From positions 124,001-188,000 of the forward strand of contig NZ_JBHSGG010000002.1 in NCBI RefSeq assembly GCF_042654365.1: a stretch of 64,000 nucleotides of DNA, read 5' to 3'. The stretch's first letter is position 1, and each line of letters starts with the position of its first letter. This stretch comes from Coralloluteibacterium thermophilum (lineage in GTDB: Bacteria; Pseudomonadota; Gammaproteobacteria; Xanthomonadales; Xanthomonadaceae). The notes under the pieces are model-generated. The model searched no databases. It was not told the DNA's origin and saw only the letters and a program-made list of their open reading frames with translations. A program made the position numbers and the translations under genes. Positions 42,330 through 52,270 of the stretch are shown here, in pieces.

Positions 42330-42470
42330 GGGGGGGGAGCCGGGAACGGGGAACGGGGAACGGGAAGTTCGGCGCAAAACGTGCCGGACGCACAGCGATG
42401 GCGCCCCCGCACGCACCGCGCGACCATTCCCGATTCCCGATTCCCGTTCCCGCTTCCTTTCCCGCCCCAC
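42330..42470. repeat. Paired G-heptad/C-heptad element 3
   Basis: Left arm (42330-42367) has an eight-G run and GGGAACG heptads; right arm (42426-42470) has CCCGATT/CCCGTTC heptads. The 58-bp centre is unique. It begins 3 bp after the htrA-like stop and lies before the YqjD-like gene, so it could cut the operon from the protease transcript. Confidence 0.8.
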
Positions 42471-42549
42471 TCCACCCGTTGTCATCCCCTGCACGCCTGC
42501 ACCGACACAGTGCTGTCCCCATGTCGTTTCCCTTCCTACGGAGCCATCC

Positions 42550-42954
42550 ATGAACCAGAATTCCGCGACTGCATCCGACTCCGACGTGGCCGGCGGCGAG
42601 GCCACCCCGGCCCATCGCGAGGCGCTCAAGGGCCATCTGGGCGAGGTCGGCGACCATCTGAAGCAGGCGGCCGGCATCGCCGGCGAGACCCTGCGCGGTG
42701 CCGCGAGCGCGGCCCAGGAGCAGATCACGCAGGGCCGTGAGCGCATCCGCAGCGAGTTCGAGGAAACCACCGAGTGCGGCCGCGAGGCGGCGCGCGAGGC
42801 CCGCGCGGTCGGCGAGGAGCAGATCGACATGGCGCTGGCGCGCGGCCAGGAGTTCCTCGAGAGCGCGCGCGACCTCATCCGCGAGAAGCCGCTGGCGGCG
42901 TTCGGCATCGCGCTCGCCGCGGGCTGGGTGGTGGCGAAGCTCGGTCGCCGCTGA
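42550..42954 (+). CDS. DUF883 (YqjD/ElaB-like) membrane-anchored protein
   Basis: 134 residues: a long amphipathic helical region (about 25-105) and a C-terminal transmembrane helix (PLAAFGIALAAGWVVAKLGRR) with the DUF883 hallmark IREKPLAAFGIALAAGW. E. coli relatives are inner-membrane proteins, stationary-phase induced, and bind ribosomes. The stop overlaps the start of the next gene. Together with the two following genes it reproduces the E. coli yqjD-yqjE-yqjK order. Confidence 0.9.
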   Translation: MNQNSATASDSDVAGGEATPAHREALKGHLGEVGDHLKQAAGIAGETLRGAASAAQEQITQGRERIRSEFEETTECGREAAREARAVGEEQIDMALARGQEFLESARDLIREKPLAAFGIALAAGWVVAKLGRR

Positions 42955-43433
42955 TGAGGAAGGGTGAGCCCGCCGACGGGCCGGAGACGCCGGGCGAGAA
43001 GCGGAACATCCTCGACGACCTCCGCACCCTGCGCGAGGCGATCGCCGCCACGCTGCGCGACGGCGGCGACGTCGCCGGCGGCTTCGCGAAACTGGTGTCC
43101 GCCGACGCGGCCCTCGCCCGCAGCGCGGTGGCGACGGCGGCCCTGCTGGGCATCGTCGCCCTGCTCCTGCTGCACTCGACGTGGCTGCTGCTGCTGGGCG
43201 TGCTGGTCACCGGACTCGCGGCGCTCGGGCTGAACTGGGTGGCCGCCTTCGCCGTCGGCGCCGGCATCCTGCTGCTGGCCTCCGCGCTGGTGGCCTGGCT
43301 GGCGTGGCGCGCGCTGGCCGATGCCCGCTTCGACGCGACCCGTCGCCAGTGGGCGCGGCTGCGCAGCACGTCGCCGAACGCGCCGCCGACCGGGGCGCCC
43401 GCGGACGGCGCCGCGCCGGAGGCCGCGCCGTGA
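42954..43433 (+). CDS. DUF1469 / phage-holin-like (YqjE) membrane protein
   Basis: 159 residues with two central membrane helices (about 65-85 and 95-125) and a basic helical N-terminus (ILDDLRTLREAIAATLRDGG). It belongs to the YqjE/holin-superfamily-III-like group; despite the label there is no phage context. Start ATG overlaps the preceding stop (TGATG); it ends within the GTG of the next gene. Confidence 0.85.
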   Translation: MRKGEPADGPETPGEKRNILDDLRTLREAIAATLRDGGDVAGGFAKLVSADAALARSAVATAALLGIVALLLLHSTWLLLLGVLVTGLAALGLNWVAAFAVGAGILLLASALVAWLAWRALADARFDATRRQWARLRSTSPNAPPTGAPADGAAPEAAP

Positions 43434-43879
43434 GCCGGCGTCTCCTGCGCCAGGCGGTGGCCGAACGCGAGGCCGAGTTCCAGGTGGCGCAGCGCGCGCT
43501 CGAGGCCGACCTGCGCCGGACGAAGGCCGCCGCGCGCACTGCGGTCACTCCGGACCGCATCGTGGTCGGCGGCCTGCTGCTCGGGCTCGGAGCCGGGCTG
43601 CTGCGCCCCGGTGCGCAGGTCGGCCGCCTCGCCAGGGGCGCGAAGCTGGCACAGGTCGCCATCCCGTCGCTGATCAAGCTCACCACGACGCTGATCTCCG
43701 CCGTCGCCGCCATGCGCGCCAGCCAGGCCGCAGGCGCCGCGGACCACGCCGCGGACGAGGCCACCGACGCCGCCGACGAGGCGGAAGAGCATGCCGAGGA
43801 GACCCTGGACGGCGCCCCCGCCGGGGCGGCCGCGGGCGCCGCGGACCGCGCGACGCGCGCACGGGCGCCCATGGCATGA
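43430..43879 (+). CDS. YqjK-like hypothetical protein
   Basis: 149 residues from the GTG at 43430, overlapping the previous stop. Its N-terminal half is a charged helix (LLRQAVAEREAEFQVAQRALEADLRR), then a Gly/Leu-rich membrane segment (VVGGLLLGLGAGLLRPG), an amphipathic helix and an Ala/Glu/Asp-rich tail. Position and pattern match the third gene of the yqjDEK group; sequence similarity cannot be judged here. Ends overlapping the AI-2E-family gene. Confidence 0.72.
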   Translation: MSRRLLRQAVAEREAEFQVAQRALEADLRRTKAAARTAVTPDRIVVGGLLLGLGAGLLRPGAQVGRLARGAKLAQVAIPSLIKLTTTLISAVAAMRASQAAGAADHAADEATDAADEAEEHAEETLDGAPAGAAAGAADRATRARAPMA

Positions 43880-44967
43880 GCGCCGCCGCGGCGGCGCCGC
43901 CGGGCCCGCCCGCGGAGCCCGAACCACCCAGGGCGCGGCGCACACGGCCGCTCTGGATCCTCGCGCTCCTCGCCATCGCCTTCAGCTGCTGGGCCGCGCG
44001 CGACCTCCTCGTCCCCATCACCCTGGCGATGTTCCTGGCGGTGCTGGGCAGCCCGCTGGTCTCGCGCATGCAGCGCCTGTGGGTGCCGCGCTGGCTGGGC
44101 GCGCTGTTCCTGGTCGTCGGCGGCCTCGGGCTGACCGGCGTGCTGGCCAGCCAGCTCGCGGTGCCTGCCGCCGAATGGGTCCGCAACGCGCCCGGCGAGC
44201 TGCGCAAGCAGATGCCCAAGCTGCGCGCCCTGACCCAGCCGGTGGAACAGGCCAACCGCGCCGCCGAGGCACTGGCGAGCGCGACCTCCTCCGGCAACGT
44301 CCCGCAGCGGCTGACCGTGATCGAGCGGCGCAGCGACCTCTGGGACATGCTGGCGCGCGCGCCGAGCGTGCTGACCGCCCTGCTGGCGGTGGTGCTGCTG
44401 ACCTACTTCTTCCTGGTGTTCGGGCAGACCTTCCAGCGCAAGGCCATCGCCCTGCTGCCCGAGCGCAGCTACCAGCGCGTGACCGTCGGCATCCTGCAGA
44501 GCATCGCGCACGACGTGGCGCGCTACGTCGTCACCATCACCCTGATCAACGTCGGCGTGGCCGCGGTCATGACCGGCATGCTCTGGCTGATGGGCCTGGG
44601 CCTCACCAACGCGCTGCTGTGGGGCGTGGCCGCCGGCCTGCTCAACTTCGCGCCCTACGTCGGCCCGCTGATCGGCGTGCTGGCCTACGCGGTGGTCGGC
44701 ATCATCAGCTTCGACGAGCCGACGCGCGCGCTGATGCTGCCGGCCGGCTACCTGCTGCTGCACACCCTGGAGGGCCAGCTGATCACGCCGATCATCCTCG
44801 GGCGCCGGCTCGCCATCTCGCCCCTGGTCCTGCTGCTGTGGCTGATGCTGTGGGGCTTCCTGTGGGGCATCCCGGGCCTGCTGCTCGCGGTGCCCATGCT
44901 GGTCTGCTTCAAGATCGTGTTCTCGAAGGTCGAGGGCTGGGAAGGCTGGGCACGCCTGCTGGAATGA
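43876..44967 (+). CDS. AI-2E (PerM/TqsA-like) family permease
   Basis: 363 residues with about eight membrane segments and the family block LLNFAPYVGPLIGVL followed by LEGQLITPIILGRRLAISPLVLLLWLMLWG. Members export varied small molecules or exchange Na+/H+; autoinducer-2 export is proven only for TqsA, so quorum sensing should not be read into this gene. Its ATG overlaps the previous stop, making four consecutive overlapping genes. Confidence 0.92.
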   Translation: MSAAAAAPPGPPAEPEPPRARRTRPLWILALLAIAFSCWAARDLLVPITLAMFLAVLGSPLVSRMQRLWVPRWLGALFLVVGGLGLTGVLASQLAVPAAEWVRNAPGELRKQMPKLRALTQPVEQANRAAEALASATSSGNVPQRLTVIERRSDLWDMLARAPSVLTALLAVVLLTYFFLVFGQTFQRKAIALLPERSYQRVTVGILQSIAHDVARYVVTITLINVGVAAVMTGMLWLMGLGLTNALLWGVAAGLLNFAPYVGPLIGVLAYAVVGIISFDEPTRALMLPAGYLLLHTLEGQLITPIILGRRLAISPLVLLLWLMLWGFLWGIPGLLLAVPMLVCFKIVFSKVEGWEGWARLLE

Positions 44968-45002
44968 GGCGGCGCGGCGACGCGTCGCGCTACCATGGGC
45001 GG

Positions 45003-45716
45003 ATGCCCGTCGCGCCCCGCGCCATCACCTTCGACCTCGACGACACGCTCTGGGCGATCGCCCCGGCGCTCGCGGCGGCGGAGGACGCGCTGCACGCCTG
45101 GATGCGCGAGAACGCACCGCGCACGGCGGCGCGCTTTCCCGTCGAGGCCATGCGCGCGCTGCGCGAGCACGTCGCGCGGACGCGCCCGGAACTCGCCCAC
45201 GACCTCACCGCGCAGCGCCTGCTGACCCTGGAGCACGCGCTGCGCGCGGCGGGCGAACCGGAGACGCATGCGCAGGCGGCGTTCGATGCCTTCTTCCGCG
45301 CCCGCAACCGGGTGACCCTGTACCCGGACGTGGCCGGCGCGCTCGACCGCCTCGCGCAGCGCTGGCCGCTGGCGGCGCTGACCAACGGCAACGCCGACAT
45401 CGCGCTGTGCGGCGTGGACCCGCACTTCCGCTTCTGCCTCAGCGCCCGCGAGCACGGCGCGGCCAAGCCCGACCCCGGCATCTTCCTCGCCGCCTGCGAG
45501 CGCCTCGGCTGCCGCCCGGACGAGGTGCTGCACGTGGGCGACGACGTGCGCCTGGACGTGCTGGCCGCCCGCGAGGCGGGCCTGTCCACCTGCTGGATCA
45601 ACCGCCACGGCGCGGCGTGGACGCTCGACGCACCGCCGCCCGACCTCGAATTCCCGGACCTGTCGGCGCTCGCCGACCACCTGATGGCTCCGCGCCCGCA
45701 AGGACCCGACGCATGA
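45003..45716 (+). CDS. HAD-family hydrolase (YjjG/Gph-like)
   Basis: 237 residues. Motif I ITFDLDDTLW, motif II LTNGNAD, motif III HGAAKPDPGIF, motif IV HVGDDVRLDV all intact, consistent with a phosphatase on nucleotides or small phosphates. Starts 35 bp after the permease and overlaps the next gene by 4 bp. Third HAD protein of the window, but not obviously a recent duplicate of the other two. Confidence 0.9.
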   Translation: MPVAPRAITFDLDDTLWAIAPALAAAEDALHAWMRENAPRTAARFPVEAMRALREHVARTRPELAHDLTAQRLLTLEHALRAAGEPETHAQAAFDAFFRARNRVTLYPDVAGALDRLAQRWPLAALTNGNADIALCGVDPHFRFCLSAREHGAAKPDPGIFLAACERLGCRPDEVLHVGDDVRLDVLAAREAGLSTCWINRHGAAWTLDAPPPDLEFPDLSALADHLMAPRPQGPDA

Positions 45717-47116
45717 TTCCTGCCGCCTGCTTCGCTCCCGCCTCCGCCGCCGATGCGGCCCTGCCGCTGTACGCCTTCGACCGCGACGGCTTCGCCGCCT
45801 GGCTCGACGGCGCGCCCGCCGCCGCCCGCGCCTGGTGCGCGGCGCAGGCCTTCTCCGCCGAGCCCGGGACCAGCCTGCTCGTCCCCGGCACCGACGGCGC
45901 GCCGGCCTTTGCCGCCATCGGCGTCGCGGGCGCTGCCGACGACTGCCACGCCATCGCCCACGCCCCGCTGCAGTTGCCGCCGGGCGACTACCGGCTGGCG
46001 CCGGAGGCCGGCATCGCCCTGGATCCCGGCCGCGCCGCGCTCGGCTGGGGCCTGGGCGCCTACCGCTTCGAGCGCTACCGCAGGCCGCAGCGCGCGCCCG
46101 CGCGCCTGGTGACGGACGAAGCGCTCGGCGGCTCCGTGCATGCGGACGTCCTCGCCGCGTGCACCCTGGTGCGCGACCTCGTCAACACGCCGACCGAGGA
46201 CATGGGACCGGACGAGCTGGAGGCCGCCGTGCGCAGCATCGCCGGCCGCTTCGGCGCCAACCTGCGCGCCATCGCCGGCGAGGCCCTGCTCGATGCCAAC
46301 TTCCCGGTGATCCACGCGGTCGGGCGCGCCAGCCATCGCGCGCCGCGCCTGCTGGAGCTGACCTGGGGCGACGAGGCGCACCCGGCCCTGACCCTGGTCG
46401 GCAAGGGCGTGTGCTTCGACACCGGCGGCCTCGACCTCAAGCCCGCCGACGGCATGCGCAACATGAAGAAGGACATGGGCGGTGCGGCGCACGCCATCGC
46501 CCTGGCGCAGCTGGTCATGGCACGGCGCCTGCCGGTGCGCCTGACCCTGCTGGTCGCGGCGGTCGAGAACGCGGTCGGGCCCGATGCCTTCCGTCCCGGC
46601 GAGGTGCTGCGCACGCGGTCCGGGCACACCGTCGAGATCGACAACACCGACGCGGAAGGCCGCCTGATCCTCGGCGACGCGCTGACCTACGCGGTCGAGA
46701 AGACCCCGACCCTGCTCCTCGACTTCGCCACGCTCACCGGCGCCGCGCGCATCGCGCTCGGCCCGGAGCTGCCGGCGCTCTACGCCAACGACGACGCCCT
46801 CGCCCAGGCCTGGCTCGCGGCCGGCGAGCGCGAGAACGACCCGCTGTGGCGGATGCCGCTGTGGAAGCCCTACTTCGGCTACCTGCGCAGCAACGTCGCC
46901 GACTTCGCCAACGCCGGACCCTCGCGCATGGCGGGCTCGATCGTCGCCGCGGTCTACCTGCAGCGCTTCGTGCCCGACACCATCCCGTGGGCCCACCTCG
47001 ACGTGTACGCCTGGAACGACGCCGACCGCCCCGGCCACCCCGCCGGCGGCGAAGCGCAGGCGCTGCGCAGCGCGTTCGCCATGCTCTGCGAACGCTTCGG
47101 CGACCCGGCCCGCTGA
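45713..47116 (+). CDS. M17-family leucyl aminopeptidase (second copy type)
   Basis: 467 residues. Catalytic half contains K231 (VGKGVCFDTGGLDLKP), MKKDMGGAA, and the NTDAEGRLIL signature with D313 and E315. It removes N-terminal residues from peptides in the cytosol. It differs markedly from the PepA encoded 3 kb away, especially in the N-terminal domain, so it is a separate subfamily (PepB/YPL-like) rather than a tandem copy. The ATG overlaps the HAD stop by 4 bp. Confidence 0.94.
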   Translation: MIPAACFAPASAADAALPLYAFDRDGFAAWLDGAPAAARAWCAAQAFSAEPGTSLLVPGTDGAPAFAAIGVAGAADDCHAIAHAPLQLPPGDYRLAPEAGIALDPGRAALGWGLGAYRFERYRRPQRAPARLVTDEALGGSVHADVLAACTLVRDLVNTPTEDMGPDELEAAVRSIAGRFGANLRAIAGEALLDANFPVIHAVGRASHRAPRLLELTWGDEAHPALTLVGKGVCFDTGGLDLKPADGMRNMKKDMGGAAHAIALAQLVMARRLPVRLTLLVAAVENAVGPDAFRPGEVLRTRSGHTVEIDNTDAEGRLILGDALTYAVEKTPTLLLDFATLTGAARIALGPELPALYANDDALAQAWLAAGERENDPLWRMPLWKPYFGYLRSNVADFANAGPSRMAGSIVAAVYLQRFVPDTIPWAHLDVYAWNDADRPGHPAGGEAQALRSAFAMLCERFGDPAR

Positions 47117-47132
47117 CCCGCCGCAGGCCGGA

Positions 47133-47459
47133 TCAGGCCGCCGGCCCCAGACCCAGCAGGGTGCGGCCCGAGGCGCTCAGGAGGTCCTGGGTCTCCTCGT
47201 GCCGACGCATGTACGCGGCGAACATCGCGCAGCGCGGCACCACCGCCAGCCCCTCCCTGCGGGCGCAGTCGAGGGCCTCGCGCACCAGGCGGGTACCGAT
47301 CCCGCGGCCGCGCAGGGTCTCGGGGACGACGGTATGGGTGAAGGTGACGACGCCGTCCTCCTCCTCGAAGGCGACGTAGGCGCGCGCGTCGCCGACGTGC
47401 GCCTCCAGGCGCTGCGCGCCGGCGTCGCAACGGATCTCGATGGGAACCTCGGTCTGCAT
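47133..47459 (-). CDS. GNAT-type N-acetyltransferase (COG2388-like)
   Basis: 108 residues, the small YjdJ/Gtn-like GNAT type. Visible features: ARAYVAFEEEDGVVTFTHTVV strands, the acetyl-CoA loop RGRGIGTRLVREAL, and the C-terminal ARREGLAVVPRCAMFAAYMRRH with the conserved Cys. Substrate unknown. GGAGAG precedes the ATG at 47457-47459. Confidence 0.87.
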   Translation of the reverse strand: MQTEVPIEIRCDAGAQRLEAHVGDARAYVAFEEEDGVVTFTHTVVPETLRGRGIGTRLVREALDCARREGLAVVPRCAMFAAYMRRHEETQDLLSASGRTLLGLGPAA

Positions 47460-47551
47460 CGTGCGCTCTCCGTGGGTCGGGGCGAACGGCAGCGTCCGCT
47501 GCCGCTGCGGTCCGAGCCTGCCGGCCGGGGGTTCATGGCGGTGTGTTGGTC

Positions 47552-47681
47552 TGGGCTTGGGGCTTGGGGCTTGGGGCACGGGGCACGGGGCACCGCAAGA
47601 GCATGCGCCCTAAGCCCTAAGCCCTAAGCCCTAAGCCCAAAAAACTAAGCCCCAAGCCCCAAGCCCCAAGCCCTGAGCCCC
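47552..47681. repeat. Paired G-heptad/C-heptad element 4 (CCCTAAG type)
   Basis: Left arm 47552-47592: GGGGCTT and GGGGCAC heptads. Right arm 47608-47681: CCCTAAG repeated four times, then, after an A-rich break, CCCCAAG repeats. The centre is only ~15 bp. It lies just after the lptG stop codon (minus strand) and upstream of the GNAT gene. The CCCTAAG unit resembles eukaryotic telomeric repeats by coincidence of G-quadruplex logic. Confidence 0.85.
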
Positions 47682-47692
47682 GAACGCCGCCG

Positions 47693-48799
47693 CTAATGCG
47701 TCCGCCTGTACTGCCACACCGCGATGCCCAGCAGGATCGCCGGGGGCAGCAGGTTGGTGAGCCACATGGGGATGCCGTACACCTGCGCCAGGCCGTTCAG
47801 CATCATCTGCGCCAGCACGAAGCCGAGGCCGAACACGATGCCCAGGAACAGCCGCTTGCCGAAGCCGCCGCTGCGCAGCTGGCCGAAGGCGAAGGGCATG
47901 GCGGCGAGGCACAGCGCCAGCACGTTGATCGGATAGAACCAGTGCGCCCAGAAGAAGCTCTCGAAGTGGCGGCTGTCGAGGCTGTTGGCGCGCATGTACT
48001 GGATGGTCTCGTAGAGCTGCGCCGTGGAGAGGTAGCGCGGCCGCACGAGGCTGGTGGTGAGGGTGTCGCCGTCGAGCGAGGTCTCCCAGGGCTCCTCGGC
48101 GACGCGCTCGACGATGGCCTCGCGCTCGCCGAAGCGGGTGCGGTGGACCTCGCGCAGGACCGAGCCGGTCGGGCGCAGCTCGGCGCTGCGCGCGCGCGAC
48201 AGCGTCAGCAGGCGGCCGTCGTCGTCGAACTCGTACAGGCGCACGTCGGCGAGTTCGACGTAGCCCTCGCGGCCGCGGCCGCGCGAGGAGCCCGCGCGCA
48301 CGTTGACGAAGGTGTCCCCGTCGCGCGCCCACAGCCCCGAGAAGCGGGAGAGGATGCTGTCGCCGCTGCGCGCGGCCGACACGATCGAGGCCGCGCGCGC
48401 CTCGCCCATCGGGCCCAGGGTCTCGCCGGTGACCACCATCGCCGCCGTGAGGCCGAAGACGGTCAGCAGCGCGCCGAGGCTGATGCGCAGCCGCGAGATG
48501 CCGGCCGCGCGCAGGGCGGTGAGTTCGGAACTGGCCGCGAGTGCGCCCAGGCCGAGGATGGAGCCCAGCACCGCGGCGGAGGGATAGAGGTCGTAGAGCC
48601 GGCGCGGCACGCTGAAGAGCACGCCCACCAGCATGTGCCCGAAGGTGTAGCCGCCGTCGCCGACGTCGCCCAGCTCGCCGACCACGGCGCCGACCAGGTC
48701 GAACGCGAGCAGCACGGCCCAGGCCGACAGCAGGGAGGTGAGCACGGCCCGGGCGACGTAGCGGTCGTGCAGGCGCGGGCGCAGCGCGGCGAGCTTCAT
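47693..48799 (-). CDS. lptG: LPS export permease LptG
   Basis: 368 residues, one of two permease subunits of the LptB2FG ABC exporter that extracts lipopolysaccharide from the inner membrane. Layout: three N-terminal membrane helices, a periplasmic beta-jellyroll region (about 135-270) and three C-terminal helices. It starts inside the end of lptF (4-bp overlap), the usual order lptF-lptG. The lptB ATPase gene is elsewhere, as in most bacteria. Confidence 0.95.
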   Translation of the reverse strand: MKLAALRPRLHDRYVARAVLTSLLSAWAVLLAFDLVGAVVGELGDVGDGGYTFGHMLVGVLFSVPRRLYDLYPSAAVLGSILGLGALAASSELTALRAAGISRLRISLGALLTVFGLTAAMVVTGETLGPMGEARAASIVSAARSGDSILSRFSGLWARDGDTFVNVRAGSSRGRGREGYVELADVRLYEFDDDGRLLTLSRARSAELRPTGSVLREVHRTRFGEREAIVERVAEEPWETSLDGDTLTTSLVRPRYLSTAQLYETIQYMRANSLDSRHFESFFWAHWFYPINVLALCLAAMPFAFGQLRSGGFGKRLFLGIVFGLGFVLAQMMLNGLAQVYGIPMWLTNLLPPAILLGIAVWQYRRTH

Positions 48800-49881
48800 C
48801 GCGCCGCCCCGGCGCGCGGCCGGCGCAGGGCGCCGTCACGCAGGTAGAGCCACAGCGCGATGCCCGCCATGGGCAGGTGCAGCCACCACAGCCCGAGCCA
48901 GCCGGGGATGACGTCGGCGCCGAGCCAGGCGCGACCGATGAACATCGAGAAGATGTAGACCAGGTAGCCGAGGAAGGCCAGGAGCAGCGCCCCGTAGCGC
49001 GGCTGGCGCGGCGAGGAGCGCGCCAGCGGGATGGCGGCCAGCGCCAGGGTCGCGGCCAGCAGCGGCAGGCCGATGCGCCAGTGCAGTTCCGCCCGCGCCG
49101 GCGGGTCGTCGCGTTCCAGCAGCACCGGCGTGCTCTGCAGGCGCGGCTCCTCGGTGCCCACGGTCTCGGCGCGGTCGGGCAGCTGCGCCTCGTTGCGCAC
49201 GAAGCGCATCAGCCGGAAGTCCGCGCCCTCCAGCGGCCCCTCGACGCGGAAGCCGTCGTGCATCAGCAGGTAGCGCTCGGCGCTGCCGTCGAAGAACAGC
49301 TCGCCGCGCTGGGCGGTGGTGACGTCGACGCGGCCCTCGTCGTCCTCCAGCTGCAGGAACATGCGCTCGAAGCGCGAGCCGTCGGGCGAGAGGCTGTCGA
49401 CGTAGATCACGCCGCCGCCGGGCAGCTCGACGAAGCGCCTCGAGTCCAGGCCGGCGACCAGCAGCGAGCGGTTGGCGCTGTCGATCATGCGCTGCCCCGC
49501 GCGCTCGGCGGCGGGGCCGCCCCACAGCGCCAGCACCGCGACCACCGCCACGATCGGCACCGCCAGCATCGCCAGCGGCCGGACCAGGCGCTGCGGCCCG
49601 TAGCCGATGGAGGCCAGCACCGCCATCTCGGAATCGCGGTAGAGCCGGCCCACCGCCATCAGGAGGCCGAGGAACAGGGAGAGCGGCAGCACCATCGGCA
49701 GGAACTGCAGCAGGCGCAGGCCGAGCTGGGACAGGAGCAGCCCCGGCGGCAGCGAACCGCGCGCGATCTCGCGGACCAGGTCGGCGAACACGCCGCTCAT
49801 GCTGACCAGCACCAGGACGACGAGGGTGGCGAAGACGGTCTCGGTGAATTCGCGCAGGAGGTAACGCTCGAGTCTGGGCAT
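48796..49881 (-). CDS. lptF: LPS export permease LptF
   Basis: 361 residues with the same 3+3 helix arrangement and jellyroll as LptG; N-terminal MPRLERYLLREF is typical of LptF. Partner of LptG. Diverges from pepA across a 149-bp gap, an arrangement conserved with E. coli and relatives. No promoter could be assigned with certainty in the gap. Confidence 0.95.
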   Translation of the reverse strand: MPRLERYLLREFTETVFATLVVLVLVSMSGVFADLVREIARGSLPPGLLLSQLGLRLLQFLPMVLPLSLFLGLLMAVGRLYRDSEMAVLASIGYGPQRLVRPLAMLAVPIVAVVAVLALWGGPAAERAGQRMIDSANRSLLVAGLDSRRFVELPGGGVIYVDSLSPDGSRFERMFLQLEDDEGRVDVTTAQRGELFFDGSAERYLLMHDGFRVEGPLEGADFRLMRFVRNEAQLPDRAETVGTEEPRLQSTPVLLERDDPPARAELHWRIGLPLLAATLALAAIPLARSSPRQPRYGALLLAFLGYLVYIFSMFIGRAWLGADVIPGWLGLWWLHLPMAGIALWLYLRDGALRRPRAGAAR

Positions 49882-50030
49882 TCGGCGGAAACGGCGGTGG
49901 CGGGGCTTTTGCTAGACTTGCACGCTTTCTTTTTCTGCCGGTTTCCGCCGCGCTCGACCCTCGTCGCGGGCGGACCGGAGTCCCACGCGCCCGGCAGCGG
50001 CCGGCGCGCAATCATACGGAATCACGACGC

Positions 50031-51503
<1,473 letters not shown>

Positions 51504-51508
51504 TCAAG

Positions 51509-51654
51509 CGGGAAGAGGGAATGGGGAATCGGGAAGGGTGAGGCCACGAAGACGTCCGCCCCTCCGGCCTCGACTGGAGCGCCCCGCGGAACATCGCGCC
51601 AGCCAGAACCTGCCGACCTTTCATTCCCTCTTCCCGATTCCCTCTTCCCGGCTT
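51509..51654. repeat. Paired G-heptad/C-heptad element 5
   Basis: Left arm 51509-51538 (GGGAAGA, GGGAATG, GGGAATC, GGGAAGG); right arm 51620-51654 (CCCTCTT, CCCGATT, CCCTCTT, CCCGGC). About 80-bp unique centre. Lies between pepA and holC, same strand, ending 8 bp before the holC start. Confidence 0.8.
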
Positions 51655-51662
51655 CTCCCCCC

Positions 51663-52094
51663 ATGCCCCGAGCCGACTTCTACCTCATCGCCAAGCCGCG
51701 CTTCCGCGACGATCCGCTGCGGCTGGTCTGCGAGCTGGCGCGGCGCGCCTACGACAGCGGGGCGCCGACCCTGATCCTGGCGCGGGACCGTGCGCAGGCC
51801 GAGGCGCTGGACGATGCGCTGTGGGCCTTCGACACCGAGGCCTACATCCCGCACCAGATCGCGGGGGAGGAGGACCCGGAGGAGGACGAGATCACCCCCG
51901 TCGTGATCGCGCCCCCCGAGGTCGACTGCCCCGACCGCCCGATGGTCATCAACCTGCGCGACGCGGCCTTCGCCGGCCAGTGCGAGCGCGTCCTGGAAGT
52001 GGTCCCCGCCGACCCCGCCGCCCGCGAACCGCTGCGCGAACGCTGGCGGCAGTACAAGGCGCGGGGGTTCGAGACCAACAAGCACGATATGTGA
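51663..52094 (+). CDS. holC: DNA polymerase III chi subunit
   Basis: 143 residues. Chi links the clamp loader to single-strand binding protein. Characteristic N-terminus ADFYLIAKPRFRDDPLRLVCELARRAY and the LWAFDTEAYIPHQI and VINLRD blocks; C-terminal WRQYKARGF is typical. Conserved neighbour order pepA-holC-valS. The ATG at 51663 immediately follows a C-rich repeat arm, so its ribosome-binding site is not obvious. Confidence 0.95.
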   Translation: MPRADFYLIAKPRFRDDPLRLVCELARRAYDSGAPTLILARDRAQAEALDDALWAFDTEAYIPHQIAGEEDPEEDEITPVVIAPPEVDCPDRPMVINLRDAAFAGQCERVLEVVPADPAAREPLRERWRQYKARGFETNKHDM

Positions 52095-52102
52095 TGAGGT
52101 AA

Positions 52103-52259
52103 GCGGGAAGAGGGAATGTGAAGCGGGAATCGGGACCTGGAGGGCGCGACGCCCCGCGGGTCCCGCCCTCCGATCCAGCGCACCACCGTGCGCGCCCTCT
52201 CCCGCCTCGACAATCCGCAGGTCCCCATTCCCGCCTTTCCCTTCCCCATTCCCGCTTCA
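52103..52259. repeat. Paired G-heptad/C-heptad element 6
   Basis: Left arm 52103-52139 ends in GGGACCTG; right arm 52218-52259 begins CAGGTCC and continues CCCATTC/CCCGCC. The GGACCTG...CAGGTCC inner boundary is the same as in element 1, 37 kb away, although the centres differ. It occupies the holC-valS gap. Confidence 0.82.
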
Positions 52260-52270
52260 TCCAACCAACC

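Noticed and set aside
42954..43433. Prophage holin
   Set aside because: The holin-like label comes from the YqjE/DUF1469 family; no lysis, capsid or integrase genes are near and the context is yqjDEK-like.
43876..44967. Quorum-sensing AI-2 exporter
   Set aside because: The AI-2E family name is historical; most members have other or unknown substrates and no luxS or lsr gene is seen.
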